A stretch of DNA of 64,000 nt from positions 19,500 to 83,499 of the forward strand of contig JAIQFC010000026.1 in NCBI GenBank assembly GCA_020073465.1, given 5' to 3'. Source of the stretch: Terriglobia bacterium (GTDB lineage Bacteria > Acidobacteriota > Terriglobia > Terriglobales > Acidobacteriaceae). Of this stretch, positions 42,396 to 52,758 are shown in pieces (position 1 is the first letter of the stretch; each line of letters begins with the position of its first letter). Below the pieces are notes generated by a model that was not told the origin of the DNA, ran no database searches, and saw nothing but the letters and a program-made list of their open reading frames with translations. The translations under genes were made by a program, and so were the position numbers.

Positions 42396-43073
42396 TTATT
42401 CCCTGGGCACGAGGACCAGGAAGTAGTCCATCTTGTCGCCCTTCACGAAATCGTACTGTTCTGCCAGCTTGTAGCCAGCTTCCGTTGCCTCGCGGATCAC
42501 GACGTCCTTGGCTACGCCGTGGTTCTCGCCATCTCCGTTGCGGTCGATGATTCCGACCTTGGCTCCGGGACGAAGTGCGGCTCTCAGGTTCCGCAAGAGA
42601 ACTATCGGCTCCGCCACCTCGTGATAGGTCTTCAGAAGCAGCACCGAGTCAACTGAGCCGGCCGGAAGCAGCGGGTCGTCGGTTTTGCTGAGGATTGTCT
42701 TTACGTTCCGCAGGTGCTCCTTCTCGGCTCGATCGTGGATGTAGTGGATGGCTTCGGGGTTGATGTCGACGGCATACACGAGTCCGGCTTCGCCCGTCTT
42801 CCGGGCGGCACGCACCGTGAACCAGCCTGAGCCTGCCCCGATATCGGCCACGTTCTTGCCCGGGATGATGCCGAGAATGTCGATCACGCGATTGATTTGC
42901 AGGCGTTCGTCTCGTCCTTCGGAATCGAAGATCGAGAGATCCCCCGTGTAGGGCTCGCTTGTCTTGCGCTGCTCGCCGCTGACCGGAGCTTGAGGGGAAC
43001 TCTGGGAGTAGACACAGCTGAAGCTGCAAAAGCAGAACACCAGTACGAGCGCGAGAATGCGACGTCTCAGCAT
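42396..43073 (-). CDS. Exported class I SAM-dependent methyltransferase-like protein
   Basis: 225 residues. An apparent signal peptide (LALVLVFCFCSFSCVYSQ, about 6-24, possibly a lipobox at FSC) precedes a methyltransferase fold. Motif I is VADIGAGSGWFTVRAA (about 78-93), motif II YAVDINPEAIHYI, and post-II LLLKTYHEV. SAM is cytosolic, so export of such an enzyme is odd; the group is widespread among secreted methyltransferase-like proteins with no known reaction. It converges with and almost touches the M20 peptidase gene. Confidence 0.82.
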   Translation of the reverse strand: MLRRRILALVLVFCFCSFSCVYSQSSPQAPVSGEQRKTSEPYTGDLSIFDSEGRDERLQINRVIDILGIIPGKNVADIGAGSGWFTVRAARKTGEAGLVYAVDINPEAIHYIHDRAEKEHLRNVKTILSKTDDPLLPAGSVDSVLLLKTYHEVAEPIVLLRNLRAALRPGAKVGIIDRNGDGENHGVAKDVVIREATEAGYKLAEQYDFVKGDKMDYFLVLVPRE

Positions 43074-43180
43074 GCCGAACCGACCTCCGCGGGCCCTACC
43101 CTTCAGGAGATAGACTCCGGCGGCGCGCCTGAGTTAGCAAGCTGCCGAACTGCTCCCTTGGCCACAGGGGCACGGTTTCT

Positions 43181-43209
43181 TTGACTCCGGCCGAGTAGCA
43201 GCCTAGAAT
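43181..43209 (+). promoter_or_regulatory. Sigma-70-type promoter of tatA
   Basis: TTGACT (43181-43186), 17 bases, then TAGAAT (43204-43209). This is a near-consensus pair whose expected start point (about 43216) leaves a leader of about 50 bases before the tatA ATG. Confidence 0.65.
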
Positions 43210-43268
43210 CTAGGTGGTAGAGTTGGCGCGTTAATCTCACAATCCGCACCGATGGAGGAGGTTTTAGC

Positions 43269-43445
43269 ATGGGAAGTAAACTGGGACTGCCGGAGATCCT
43301 TCTCATCGTGGGCATTGCACTTCTGCTGTTTGGCCCGAGCAAGTTCGCCACGCTGGGAAAGAGTCTTGGGGAAGGACTTCGGAATTTCAAGTCTGCGATA
43401 AAGGAGGGCGAGGAACCGAAGAAGGACGAGCAGAACAAGTCGTAG
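43269..43445 (+). CDS. tatA: Sec-independent protein translocase TatA
   Basis: 58 residues from ATG 43269, with GGAGG about ten bases upstream. One N-terminal membrane helix (about 7-22, LPEILLIVGIALLLFG), the hinge FGPSKFATLGKSLGEGLRNFKSAIKEG and a short acidic-basic tail (EEPKKDEQNKS). This matches TatA/TatE, which polymerises to form the twin-arginine translocation channel with TatC (not in the window). The gene is smaller than the usual length cut-off, so it is easily missed. It converges with maf. Confidence 0.95.
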   Translation: MGSKLGLPEILLIVGIALLLFGPSKFATLGKSLGEGLRNFKSAIKEGEEPKKDEQNKS

Positions 43446-43452
43446 GCCAGCC

Positions 43453-44010
43453 TCAGAATTGTCCCCGCTCACGGAGCATCTGGTACACCAGCGCAATCGG
43501 TAATCCCACCACATTGCTGTAGTCGCCCTCAATTCGCGGAATCCAGCGTGAGGCCATTCCCTGGATCGCATAGGCGCCGGCTTTGTCCATCGGTTCGCCG
43601 GTCGAGACGTAAGCGCGAATATCGTCGTCAGACAACTCGGCCATGGTTACAAGTGTGGTTTCGCAACGCGTGTCTTCAAAACCAGTTCCCACCAGGCAGA
43701 CGCCGGTAATGACTTCATGGGTGCGTCCGGACAGCAGGCGTAGCATCCATGCAGCGTCGGCAGCGTCGCATGGCTTACCGAGGATGGTTCCATCGATCAC
43801 GACAATTGTGTCTGCCCCAAGAACGTAATCGTGAGGCCGCGTGCGAGAGACCACCAGGGCTTTCTCCAGCGCCAGCCGCACGGCGCACTCGCGTGGAGCT
43901 TCGCCGTCCTTCGGGGTCTCATTGATGACGGCGGGCAGGACTTCAAACGAAATCCCGGCATTGCGCAGAAGCTCCTGGCGTCGCGGCGAAGCGGAGGCGA
44001 GTATGAGCAT
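43453..44010 (-). CDS. maf: Maf-family nucleoside triphosphate pyrophosphatase
   Basis: 185 residues. Maf hydrolyses dTTP, UTP and modified nucleotides to monophosphates. Landmarks are [18 protein letters not shown] at the N-terminus (phosphate loop SASPRR), [17 protein letters not shown] (catalytic Asp, about 65-82), [18 protein letters not shown] (about 138-155, Glu-Pro-x-Asp-Lys-Ala-Gly) and [14 protein letters not shown]. This motif set fits the dTTP/UTP branch (YhdE-like). It is eight bases from the tatA stop, converging. Confidence 0.95.
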   Translation of the reverse strand: MLILASASPRRQELLRNAGISFEVLPAVINETPKDGEAPRECAVRLALEKALVVSRTRPHDYVLGADTIVVIDGTILGKPCDAADAAWMLRLLSGRTHEVITGVCLVGTGFEDTRCETTLVTMAELSDDDIRAYVSTGEPMDKAGAYAIQGMASRWIPRIEGDYSNVVGLPIALVYQMLRERGQF

Positions 44011-44036
44011 GCGATCTGAATTCCCGTGAGTGGCGA

Positions 44037-45485
44037 CTATCGAATGCCGACCAAGCCGTGCACCGATTCGATGAGCTTGGCCGAATCGTAGCCGACGCCG
44101 TCTTTGAAGACGGTCTCGACGTTTTCAATGTCTTCGATCTTCTTCGAGGGGTCGCCTTTGATCACGACCAGGTCGCCTTGCTTGCCCGCCGCAATCGTAC
44201 CGATGCGGTCGAGTTCACCCAGATACTGCGCTCCGCTGAAGGTTGCAATGTGGATCGCCTCGAGAGGAGTGAATCCCTCTTCCACCAGCAGCTCTACCTC
44301 GCGCTGATCGCCGAATCCCGCGAGGTCCCCGCCAATGCCGGTCGGGTCCTCTCCGGCCAGCAGCAGGCCTCCTGCTTTAACGAAGGCTCGTTCAAATTCC
44401 ATGTCCATGGCAAACCCTTGCGCCCAGGGACGGGGACGAACTTCGCCAGTCTTGGGATCGCGACGGGGCAGATCGAGCCGCACTCGAGTTTCGAGGAACT
44501 GGTTGCGGGCTTCGGGAGACATAGCATCAAGAACCCGCTGCTGGAGCGGCGTTTTGTTGGCCACGAAGAGTTCGAATACAGGCAGGGTGGAGGTGACCGC
44601 CACATGATGCGCCACCAGATCACGGATCATTTCCTGAATGGGGGCATCCGTGACATGCATCTTGATGAGCTCCTGCGTTGCGGCATCGGCGTCGGGGCAC
44701 TCGTCGGGCTTTTTGCCGGAGAAGAATTCCGTGTCCACGTCGAGGCCATGTTCGAGATCGTCAATACCGAGTGCGGCGGCTTCGCGGAAGCCGATGGAGC
44801 AGAGATGGCCGGTCACTTTGATCCCGCGCTTGTGAGCGGCGTCGATGGCCGCTTTCAGCACCGCGCGGGAGATGAAGTTGTAGGCCTTGAAGTTGTCGAC
44901 TCCGCGGTCAATCCAGAAATTGACCGTGGCGACTGCCTCTTCCGGAGTCTTGAGTTCGGTCATCTGCGGAGCCCAGCTGCCCGGCCCTTCGAGATAAGGC
45001 CCGGTGACGTGAATGTGAGGCCCGGGAACCTCGCCGCGGTCGATCTGTTTTTTGAGAGCGAGGTCGGTGTAAGGTTCGATGCTCCCGGTGGTGCGAATCG
45101 TGGTGACGCCGCTGGCCAGATACAGACGCGGAAAGCTGATCGCCATTTCGTGAAAGATCGCATCGCCGGCGGGATAGAACAGATGGTCGTGCATGCCGAC
45201 GAGTCCGGGAATCACGCTGTAGCCGTGCAGGTCGAGAACCTGGGCGTCCTTGGGGACATTGGACGAGGAAGCATCGCCCACCGCCGCGATCTTTCCCTTG
45301 CTGAGGACTATGGTCTGATCCTCGCGCGGCGCCGCGCCGGTGCCGTCGATGACTCGGACGTGCGTCAGCGCCACGACGGGGGCATCTACCTTCACAAACC
45401 CGCGCACTTGCGGCGAGAGAGTCTGGCCCACAAGAGCAGCAGAGCAGGCAAGTATCAGGAGGTTGGAAAAAACCAGTTTTCGCAT
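44037..45485 (-). CDS. Exported amidohydrolase (imidazolonepropionase-like)
   Basis: 482 residues with a signal peptide (about 1-20). The amidohydrolase barrel has the metal HxH-type motif in [12 protein letters not shown] (His-Asp-His, about 97), [13 protein letters not shown] (carboxylated-lysine strand, about 195), KVTGHLC (about 224), DDLEHGLDV (about 242) and the catalytic Asp in [13 protein letters not shown] (about 380). Subtypes include prolidases and Xaa-Pro/Xaa-Lys dipeptidases; the substrate cannot be told. Its start is about 175 bases from the divergent lepA start, with the GAGAACC array between. Confidence 0.9.
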   Translation of the reverse strand: MRKLVFSNLLILACSAALVGQTLSPQVRGFVKVDAPVVALTHVRVIDGTGAAPREDQTIVLSKGKIAAVGDASSSNVPKDAQVLDLHGYSVIPGLVGMHDHLFYPAGDAIFHEMAISFPRLYLASGVTTIRTTGSIEPYTDLALKKQIDRGEVPGPHIHVTGPYLEGPGSWAPQMTELKTPEEAVATVNFWIDRGVDNFKAYNFISRAVLKAAIDAAHKRGIKVTGHLCSIGFREAAALGIDDLEHGLDVDTEFFSGKKPDECPDADAATQELIKMHVTDAPIQEMIRDLVAHHVAVTSTLPVFELFVANKTPLQQRVLDAMSPEARNQFLETRVRLDLPRRDPKTGEVRPRPWAQGFAMDMEFERAFVKAGGLLLAGEDPTGIGGDLAGFGDQREVELLVEEGFTPLEAIHIATFSGAQYLGELDRIGTIAAGKQGDLVVIKGDPSKKIEDIENVETVFKDGVGYDSAKLIESVHGLVGIR

Positions 45486-45576
45486 GTTTCTCCCTTAGAC
45501 TACCGGCCAGGATTCTACCGAAGAAAGCTGAAGCATGCGCACAAACCTCAACCTCGATTTTTTCTCACAATAACAG

Positions 45577-45624
45577 CAACCGAGAACCGAGAACCGAGAA
45601 CTGAGAACCGAGAACCGAGAACCG
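45577..45624 (+). repeat. GAGAACC heptamer array, single-sided, upstream of lepA
   Basis: Six consecutive heptamers, five GAGAACC and one GAGAACT, with partial units at the ends. It occupies the lepA leader, ending about 38 bases before the ATG. A palindromic pair of the same family lies at 60544-60624 upstream of prs. Confidence 0.9.
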
Positions 45625-45662
45625 CTTCCCGCCCTGCTAGAATCAAGATTAGCCCGCATTCT

Positions 45663-47471
<1,809 letters not shown>

Positions 47472-47901
47472 TCGGTATTAACGTTCTAGTTAACTTGCAG
47501 GCGTTCGGGACGCCGCTGCCGGTGGTGCGCTGGACCTGCCCGGTATTCGCGAAAGGCGCGGTCAGACCGCGAATTTTCTACTATCACACGGCCACAGATT
47601 CGGAAGGACTAGAACGAGAAATGTGCAAATCTCAAAGTCCAGCCCAGCCGAGGCGACGATCGTCAGGTCTTGTGTTAATGTCCGATGAATTGCATAACTG
47701 GTTACTATTCATGCATTTAAGTCGCGAACGGTGAGCACCGGAAAACCGACCGAGCGGTCTTGTCCCGAAGGCATTCTTGGAGGGGTTAGCAATTCCACAA
47801 GCTTTTCCACAGTTTGGGCGCGCCAAAAGCCGCCAACGCAACTCAAAGCCAGTAAGGTACTTACCGGAGGAGACTACAGGGATTCATGTAGTGTTTCGGT
47901 A
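47472..47901. other. Convergent intergenic region lepA-dnaB
   Basis: 430 bases with no gene I can support. A 79-codon TTG-started frame (47495-47734) has no recognisable protein features. A DnaA-box-like TTTTCCACA (47803-47811), next to ATTCCACAA (47792-47800), lies downstream of both genes. A GCGCGGTCAGACCGCG palindrome (about 47557-47572) is also present. Confidence 0.5.
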
Positions 47902-49266
47902 CTACTCTTCCGGTGCCAGCCCACCCTCGGCCAGTGACTCAAACCGGGTGCAATTTTTCAGAAAAGCTAGTTGGAGTCTGCCAGTGGGACCGTTACGTTG
48001 CTTGCCAATAATGATCTCGGCGCGGCCCTGCAATTCGGGATCGTCCTGCTTGTAAACCTCTTCCCGAAAGATGAACATGACGACGTCGGCGTCCTGCTCG
48101 ATGGAGCCCGACTCGCGCAAATCGGCCAGTTGCGGACGGTGATCGCCGCCGCGGCTCTCGGGAGCGCGGCTCAGCTGCGACAGAGCAATCACGGGGACGC
48201 TGAGTTCCTTTGCCAGAGCCTTCAGGCCGCGCGAAATGGCGGAGACTTCCTGGGTGCGATTCTCGTAGCGCTTGCCGCCGCCCGACATCAACTGCAGGTA
48301 GTCGACGATGATCAAGTCGAGCTTGCCCGCCGATTGCTTCAGGCGCCGTGCCTTGGCACGCATCTCGCTGAGGGAAATGCCCGGGGTGTCGTCGATGTAA
48401 ATGGGGGCGTGGGCCAGCTGTTCCATGGCGCGCACAACTTTTCGGGTGTCGTCCTGCCACAGGGAGCCGGTGCGCATCTTGTGGGCATCGACTCGCGCTT
48501 GCGAGCACAGCAGGCGCAACAACAGGGCCTCGCGCGACATTTCGAGCGAAAACACACCCACCACTTGCTGGTCTTCAATGGCGGCATTCTCCGCGATATT
48601 CATGGCGAAGGCAGTCTTGCCCATGGAAGGACGCGCCGCAATGATGACCAGATCCGAGCGCTGCAGGCCGCTGGTCATTTCATCGAGATCGGTATAATGC
48701 GTGGCCAAACCGGTGATACGCTGGCCGCGCTGCAGCAGGGCATCGACTGAACCAAATGATTCGCGAACGATCTCCTGCACGCCCATGAAACCGCGGCCAA
48801 TGCGCTTTTCTGAGAGCTGGAAGATGGCAGCTTCGGCGTCGCTGAGCACATCTTCGGCGGGGTCCGCCTGATCGGAAGCACGCGCAATCGCGGAATTCGC
48901 GGCGTGAATCAGGCCGCGCAGTAGCGCCTTGTCGCGGACAATTTTGACATAGTGCTCGATGCTGGGCCGGTCGGGAACGCCGTCGACCAGGCTCGACACA
49001 TAGGCCACGTCTCCGATGGCCTGCAGATCTTTATGGCGATCGAGTTCCTCGATCAGCGTGATCATGTCGACGGGGCGCGAAGACTCGGCCAGATCGACCA
49101 TGCGGGAATAGATGCGGCGGTGGGAATCGAGCGAAAAGTCTTCGGTGCGAAGATGCTCGGCCGCCTGGTTGTAGGCAAAGTTGTCGAGCAGGATCGCGCC
49201 CAGAATGGAGCGCTCCGCTTCTACGTTCGCGGGGAGACTGCTGATCGTGTAGTCGGAGGTTGCCAT
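47902..49266 (-). CDS. dnaB: Replicative DNA helicase DnaB
   Basis: 454 residues from ATG 49266. The N-terminal domain begins LPANVEAERSILGAILLD; the RecA-like motor has Walker A ARPSMGKTAFAMN (about 205-217), Walker B LIIVDYLQLM (about 310), and SQLSRAPESR with the helicase-specific DLRESGSIEQDADVVMFI (about 370-390). No intein is present. It is a hexamer loaded at the origin by DnaA/DnaC-type partners. Its upstream region carries a promoter-like pair and a DnaA-box-like sequence. Confidence 0.97.
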   Translation of the reverse strand: MATSDYTISSLPANVEAERSILGAILLDNFAYNQAAEHLRTEDFSLDSHRRIYSRMVDLAESSRPVDMITLIEELDRHKDLQAIGDVAYVSSLVDGVPDRPSIEHYVKIVRDKALLRGLIHAANSAIARASDQADPAEDVLSDAEAAIFQLSEKRIGRGFMGVQEIVRESFGSVDALLQRGQRITGLATHYTDLDEMTSGLQRSDLVIIAARPSMGKTAFAMNIAENAAIEDQQVVGVFSLEMSREALLLRLLCSQARVDAHKMRTGSLWQDDTRKVVRAMEQLAHAPIYIDDTPGISLSEMRAKARRLKQSAGKLDLIIVDYLQLMSGGGKRYENRTQEVSAISRGLKALAKELSVPVIALSQLSRAPESRGGDHRPQLADLRESGSIEQDADVVMFIFREEVYKQDDPELQGRAEIIIGKQRNGPTGRLQLAFLKNCTRFESLAEGGLAPEE

Positions 49267-49300
49267 GGCCCTGTCGGCACTCTGTCGTATTTCCCTGTAC

Positions 49301-49329
49301 AGCATAAGCGAATATAAAGCGAAACACAA
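49301..49329 (-). promoter_or_regulatory. Putative dnaB promoter
   Basis: On the minus strand TTGTGT (49324-49329), 17 bases, then TATGCT (49301-49306), about 35 bases before the dnaB ATG. The match to sigma-70 consensus is moderate. Immediately upstream lies CACAGGTTCTGCACAA, which recurs at 51194-51209 in reverse. Confidence 0.4.
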
Positions 49330-49492
49330 AATGAATTGTGCAGAACCTGTGAAGGTCAGGCAATATGCTGTGGAAACCATTCAAAAACAGGTCCTCTACT
49401 CGATCGCCATTCTCAATTTTCAGAAATCCTTAGGGGTGCAGACAGCATTTGACGGCCCGTCCTCCCTTGATTTTCAATGAGGGGCACCTCTC

Positions 49493-50677
49493 ATGGCTTC
49501 GCATCTCCGCGACACCGGAAACTCCGCCGAATCCGCGCCGTTGATCCGGCCCTTCATGCCGGAACTCGACACCCTGCGAGGCATTGCAGTCCTCGGAGTG
49601 CTGCTCCTGCACGGTTTCTACTGGCAGTATTCGGGCTTGTCGTTTGGGCGATTGGCCCAGGGCTTCGTGGCGCTAACACAACCGGGATGGCTCGGAGTCA
49701 ACCTGTTCTTCGTGCTTTCCGGCTTTCTGATCACGGGCATTCTGCTGGACTCGAAAAACAGGCCGCATTTTTATCGACGCTTCTATACGCGCCGCGCCCT
49801 GCGCATCCTCCCTCCCTATTACGGGCTGCTCATTCTCCTTCTTTTGCTGCGCAGCTCTTCTCCGGCGTTTGTCGGACTCAGCTTTGTCTATCTGGCGAAC
49901 GTGACCAATTTCTTCGGGGTCGCCTGCGATTACGGGCCGCTATGGTCGCTGGCCGTGGAGGAGCACTTCTACATCCTGTGGCCGACGGTGGTCCGCAGGC
50001 TGACGATGCGACGACTCGCCTGGGTTTCGTTGTCCATCGTGTTGCTGGTCCCCGCCCTGCGGGGGATCTCGTTCTTTCTGGGATGGAAGGGAGGATTGGA
50101 CTGGTACACGTGGTTCGTGGCCGACGGTTTGGCAGCGGGAAGCTTGCTCGGAATTCTCTTGCGTACGCGCATCAGCAGGACGCAGGTGCAGAGACTCTGC
50201 TGCCTCCTGCTGGTTTCGGCAGTTCTGCTTGGCGTGGTCGGGCAGCCGTTTGGCATCGGCACGCGGAATCGACTGCTGGGTGCGAGTTTGCAGTGGACAG
50301 CGATCAACATTCTTTTCGCAGGCGTCCTGTTGCTCTTTCTGCTGGCGGGTAGCGGCTTGAGAAGCCGCTACGTAAACGTCTCCTGGCTACGCTTTCTCGG
50401 GTACATCAGTTACGGCCTCTATCTCGACCATACCCTCGCCTTCCGCATGTACGACAGGATTTGCCGCCATTACCTGCCGTGGATCATTCCTTCGAGCGGT
50501 CATTTTGAACTGGTGCTCTTGAGGTTCGCCGTAGGGGGTAGCGTTGCGATTGGAGCGGCTTACCTCTCGCGGAGATTCTATGAAGAACGATTTCTACGCT
50601 TGAAGGATTCTCTTGTGCCGGGCAAGTCTGCGGGGAGCGAAGCGGCGCTTCCCGCTGGGGATACGCAGGCGGCCTGA
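49493..50677 (+). CDS. Acyltransferase-3 family membrane protein (OafA/YrhL-like)
   Basis: 394 residues with about ten membrane helices. Motifs are ELDTLRGIAVLGVLLLHGFYW (about 20-40; the RG-x-H region with catalytic-type His), WLGVNLFFVLSGFLITGILLDSK (about 63-85), FYTRRALRILPPYYG (about 98-112, Arg/Pro motif) and LWSLAVEEHFYILWP (about 150-164). The family O-acetylates or otherwise acylates sugars of LPS, peptidoglycan or exported glycans. Nothing adjacent identifies the acceptor. Confidence 0.92.
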   Translation: MASHLRDTGNSAESAPLIRPFMPELDTLRGIAVLGVLLLHGFYWQYSGLSFGRLAQGFVALTQPGWLGVNLFFVLSGFLITGILLDSKNRPHFYRRFYTRRALRILPPYYGLLILLLLLRSSSPAFVGLSFVYLANVTNFFGVACDYGPLWSLAVEEHFYILWPTVVRRLTMRRLAWVSLSIVLLVPALRGISFFLGWKGGLDWYTWFVADGLAAGSLLGILLRTRISRTQVQRLCCLLLVSAVLLGVVGQPFGIGTRNRLLGASLQWTAINILFAGVLLLFLLAGSGLRSRYVNVSWLRFLGYISYGLYLDHTLAFRMYDRICRHYLPWIIPSSGHFELVLLRFAVGGSVAIGAAYLSRRFYEERFLRLKDSLVPGKSAGSEAALPAGDTQAA

Positions 50678-50756
50678 ACAGGAAGCAATTTCTGCCATGC
50701 GCAAAGAACCGCGCTCGGCAGGTCCTCCATCCTTACATCCTTGGGGTTTTGAGTGG

Positions 50757-50912
50757 CGGCTTTGGAAGCGCAAAAACAAATGCGGCCCGGGCCAGCCACC
50801 CAAGCCGCATCGTTTCGTGGATTTCCTGTCCTGCACTTCCGCCGCGTGGCGGCGGGATGATGCTTGTGGCCCGACAGCGCTCAGGGAGTGCCGCATTTGC
50901 CAAAGCTAGCCC
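50757..50912 (-). ncRNA. Candidate 6S-like structured RNA
   Basis: On the minus strand GCTTTGG...CAAATGCGGC (from about 50908) pairs with GCCGCATTTG...CCAAAGC near 50760 to form a 17-bp closing helix over about 150 nt. Inside are GGGCC/GGCCC, CCACAAGCATC/GATGC..CTTGGGTGG and a terminal 7-bp CCGCCGC/GCGGCGG hairpin. The rod leaves one asymmetric bubble with ACTCCCTGAGCG, resembling the CCCTGAGC bubble of proteobacterial 6S RNA. No promoter or terminator is clear. This is a fold-based suggestion only. Confidence 0.4.
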
Positions 50913-51395
50913 GCAGATCATGGTCCGGAGACCACGAAACTGCGGTCACCGCGGTGGCCAGCGGCCCTATCCTGCTCCATGAGCGGGATGGGGGAGGAGG
51001 CCGCAACGCCCGGGCAACCAGCACGCGCTTCCGCGCGTTTCCGGAATGTCCCCCGGCAATTCACCCTTGAGAATCGCCGGCTGCCGCTGGCTCTGCCGCA
51101 ATCATCAGGCAAGCTCAGGAAACTCTCACGTTTTCGCTGAACCCACTCTGTGTCAGATTGTTGCGTCTCGCAACAAGAAAAAATTACAGCCTTGTGCAGA
51201 ACCTGTGGACGACCGGAATTCCTTGTGGACGACGTAGGAAAACTGGGGAGAATTTTCCACGTGCATTTCACGCCGTGCAGATTCAATAACTTAGACGCTG
51301 TAAAACAATTTCGCAAGAATGACGGATGAATTAGGCACCGCGGCGTTTTCCTTCTTGCGGTTCGAAGACCGAACGACCGAACGGGCAACGACACA
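50913..51395. other. Gene-free region with DnaA-box-like sites and a palindrome
   Basis: No gene is supported. The right half is AT-richer than its surroundings. It holds the perfect palindrome TTGTTGCG-TCT-CGCAACAA (51158-51176), two direct TGTGGACGAC repeats 20 bases apart (51204-51213, 51224-51233) and ATTTTCCACG (about 51254). TTGTGCAGAACCTGTG (51194-51209) also occurs upstream of dnaB (49337-49352). It may be a DnaA-responsive region; no adjacent gene explains it. Confidence 0.5.
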
Positions 51396-52361
51396 TCAGT
51401 TCGCAATCTTCAACACGACTTTTCCGTAGTTCTTACCCTCTTGCAGCAGCTTGTAAGCTTCCGCGGCGCGGTCCAGCGGGAATACCTGCCCGATTTCCGG
51501 ATGCAGTTTGCGCTCCGCCAGCCAGGCTGAGAGTTGGCGCCACGCCGGTTCCATGATTTCTCGCTTCTGCGAAAGATAGGTGAGCCAGAGGCCTTGCACG
51601 CTGGCAGACTTGGCATAGAGCGCACGCACGTCCAATTGCGGAGGCTTGCCGGTGGCGGTGCCGTACTGGATGACGCGTCCGAAGTCACACACGCAGCGCA
51701 AGCTCTTGGCGGTGTGCTCGCCACCCAGCATTTCGAAGACGGCATCGACGCCTTCGCCATGCGTGAGATCTTTCACCGCTTCTTCATAGTCACGCTGCTT
51801 GTAGTTGATGCCGCGCTGCAGGCCGAGTTCCTTCACGCGTGCCAGCTTTTCGTCGGAGGACGATGTGCCGTACATCTCGACACCAAGCAGCTGGCCGATC
51901 TGCACGGCCGCTGTCCCGACTCCTCCGGCGACGGCGTGGATCAGGACGCGATGCTGGCGGCCAGATGCTGCTGCCTTGGTCATGCCCGCCTGCCAGTAGA
52001 GCAGGTAGGCAGTGAAAAAATTTACCGGGAAGGCGGCAGCTTGTTCGTCGTTCCAGTACTCTGGAACCGGCCACAGCAAGTTGGAATAGGCAGCGACCTT
52101 TCCGGCGAAGGCGCCCCACTGTGCGTAGCCCATGACGCGGCGGCCAGCACCCTCTTCGATCCCTGCAAACTCGCGCCCGGCTACGAGCGGTGGCGGAGGT
52201 GTTCCGGGATAGCCTCCGCGGGCGGTGAGCACATCGGCGAAGTTCAGCCCTCCCGCAGCGACGCGGACCAACACCTGCCCGGGTTTCAACTGCGGCTCGG
52301 GGACGTCCTGAACAGCGAGTGCACCCGGACCGCTCAGGTTGGTGATGACGAGCGCTTTCAT
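51396..52361 (-). CDS. Zinc-independent MDR-family quinone oxidoreductase-like protein
   Basis: 321 residues of the medium-chain dehydrogenase/reductase family. N-terminal GroES-like domain with KPGQVLVRVAAGGLNFADVLTARGGYPG (about 27-54) and AGREFAGIEE; Rossmann domain with IHAVAGGVGTAAVQIGQLLG (about 141-160). The Cys/His pattern of the zinc alcohol dehydrogenases is missing, which points to NADPH:quinone reductase (Qor-like). Substrate is unknown. It stands alone, 400 bases from the next gene. Confidence 0.9.
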   Translation of the reverse strand: MKALVITNLSGPGALAVQDVPEPQLKPGQVLVRVAAGGLNFADVLTARGGYPGTPPPPLVAGREFAGIEEGAGRRVMGYAQWGAFAGKVAAYSNLLWPVPEYWNDEQAAAFPVNFFTAYLLYWQAGMTKAAASGRQHRVLIHAVAGGVGTAAVQIGQLLGVEMYGTSSSDEKLARVKELGLQRGINYKQRDYEEAVKDLTHGEGVDAVFEMLGGEHTAKSLRCVCDFGRVIQYGTATGKPPQLDVRALYAKSASVQGLWLTYLSQKREIMEPAWRQLSAWLAERKLHPEIGQVFPLDRAAEAYKLLQEGKNYGKVVLKIAN

Positions 52362-52758
52362 GGGAGGAAGTGTAGCAGGGAGATAGATCAGAAGTGGCTC
52401 TCCGGCTCTAAGGTCTTGGGTCGTAGGTCTCGGGTCTTAGGCAACCCTTACAGGTGCCAGCGCAGACCCGCAACCCAAGGCTAAGACCCACGACCTAAGA
52501 CCTGAGACCTAGAGCCCAGACACCGATTCCCATCACTGTTCCAGGGCCGGGAAGGGAGGTATATACTTTTGGCGTTGGCTTACTCACCCCCGGCTGAGCC
52601 CCCTTGAGCCGGGACGGGGCGTACCTTTTATTTCCCTGATTCTTGCGCGCCCCGCATGCCGAAATGCCGATTCCCGCCCGGGGCGGCGCGGAAAAGGCAC
52701 GGACGTTGTGCGCGTTCCGGTTCTTGCCGGCGACACTGTGTCCGGGGGAGGTTCTTCC
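52362..52758. other. Divergent intergenic region with heptamer palindrome
   Basis: Divergent promoter region between the quinone oxidoreductase gene and the PIN/TRAM gene. Its left half is occupied by the TTAGGTC heptamer palindrome (52404-52515). The right half (52516-52758) contains no recognisable gene; a Shine-Dalgarno GGGGGAGG precedes the PIN/TRAM start. Confidence 0.6.
52404..52515. repeat. TTAGGTC heptamer palindrome without cargo
   Basis: Left arm GGCTCTAAGGTCTTGGG... through GGGTCTTAGG and right arm CCCAAGGCTAAGACCC... through GACCTAGAGCCC are imperfect inverted copies with a 25-base centre. The unit is the same as that flanking the four-helix-bundle gene at 29075-29648, but here no gene is enclosed. 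Confidence 0.88.

Noticed and set aside
44058..45662. Plus-strand frame continuous with lepA that would give a 1137-residue fusion protein
   Set aside because: Only the part from 45663 matches LepA; the upstream part is antisense to the amidohydrolase and includes the GAGAACC array.
47495..47734. 79-codon frame downstream of lepA
   Set aside because: TTG start, no Shine-Dalgarno, no recognisable motif; region reads as intergenic.
50757..50912. SRP RNA or RNase P RNA
   Set aside because: The conserved GGTCCGGAAGGAAGCAGC (SRP) and GAGGAAAGTCCGG (RNase P) blocks are absent; only a 6S-like fold remains possible.
51158..51176. Rho-independent terminator
   Set aside because: The stem is followed on the plus strand by an A-run, and the U-run on the minus strand precedes it, so neither strand gives a stem followed by U residues.
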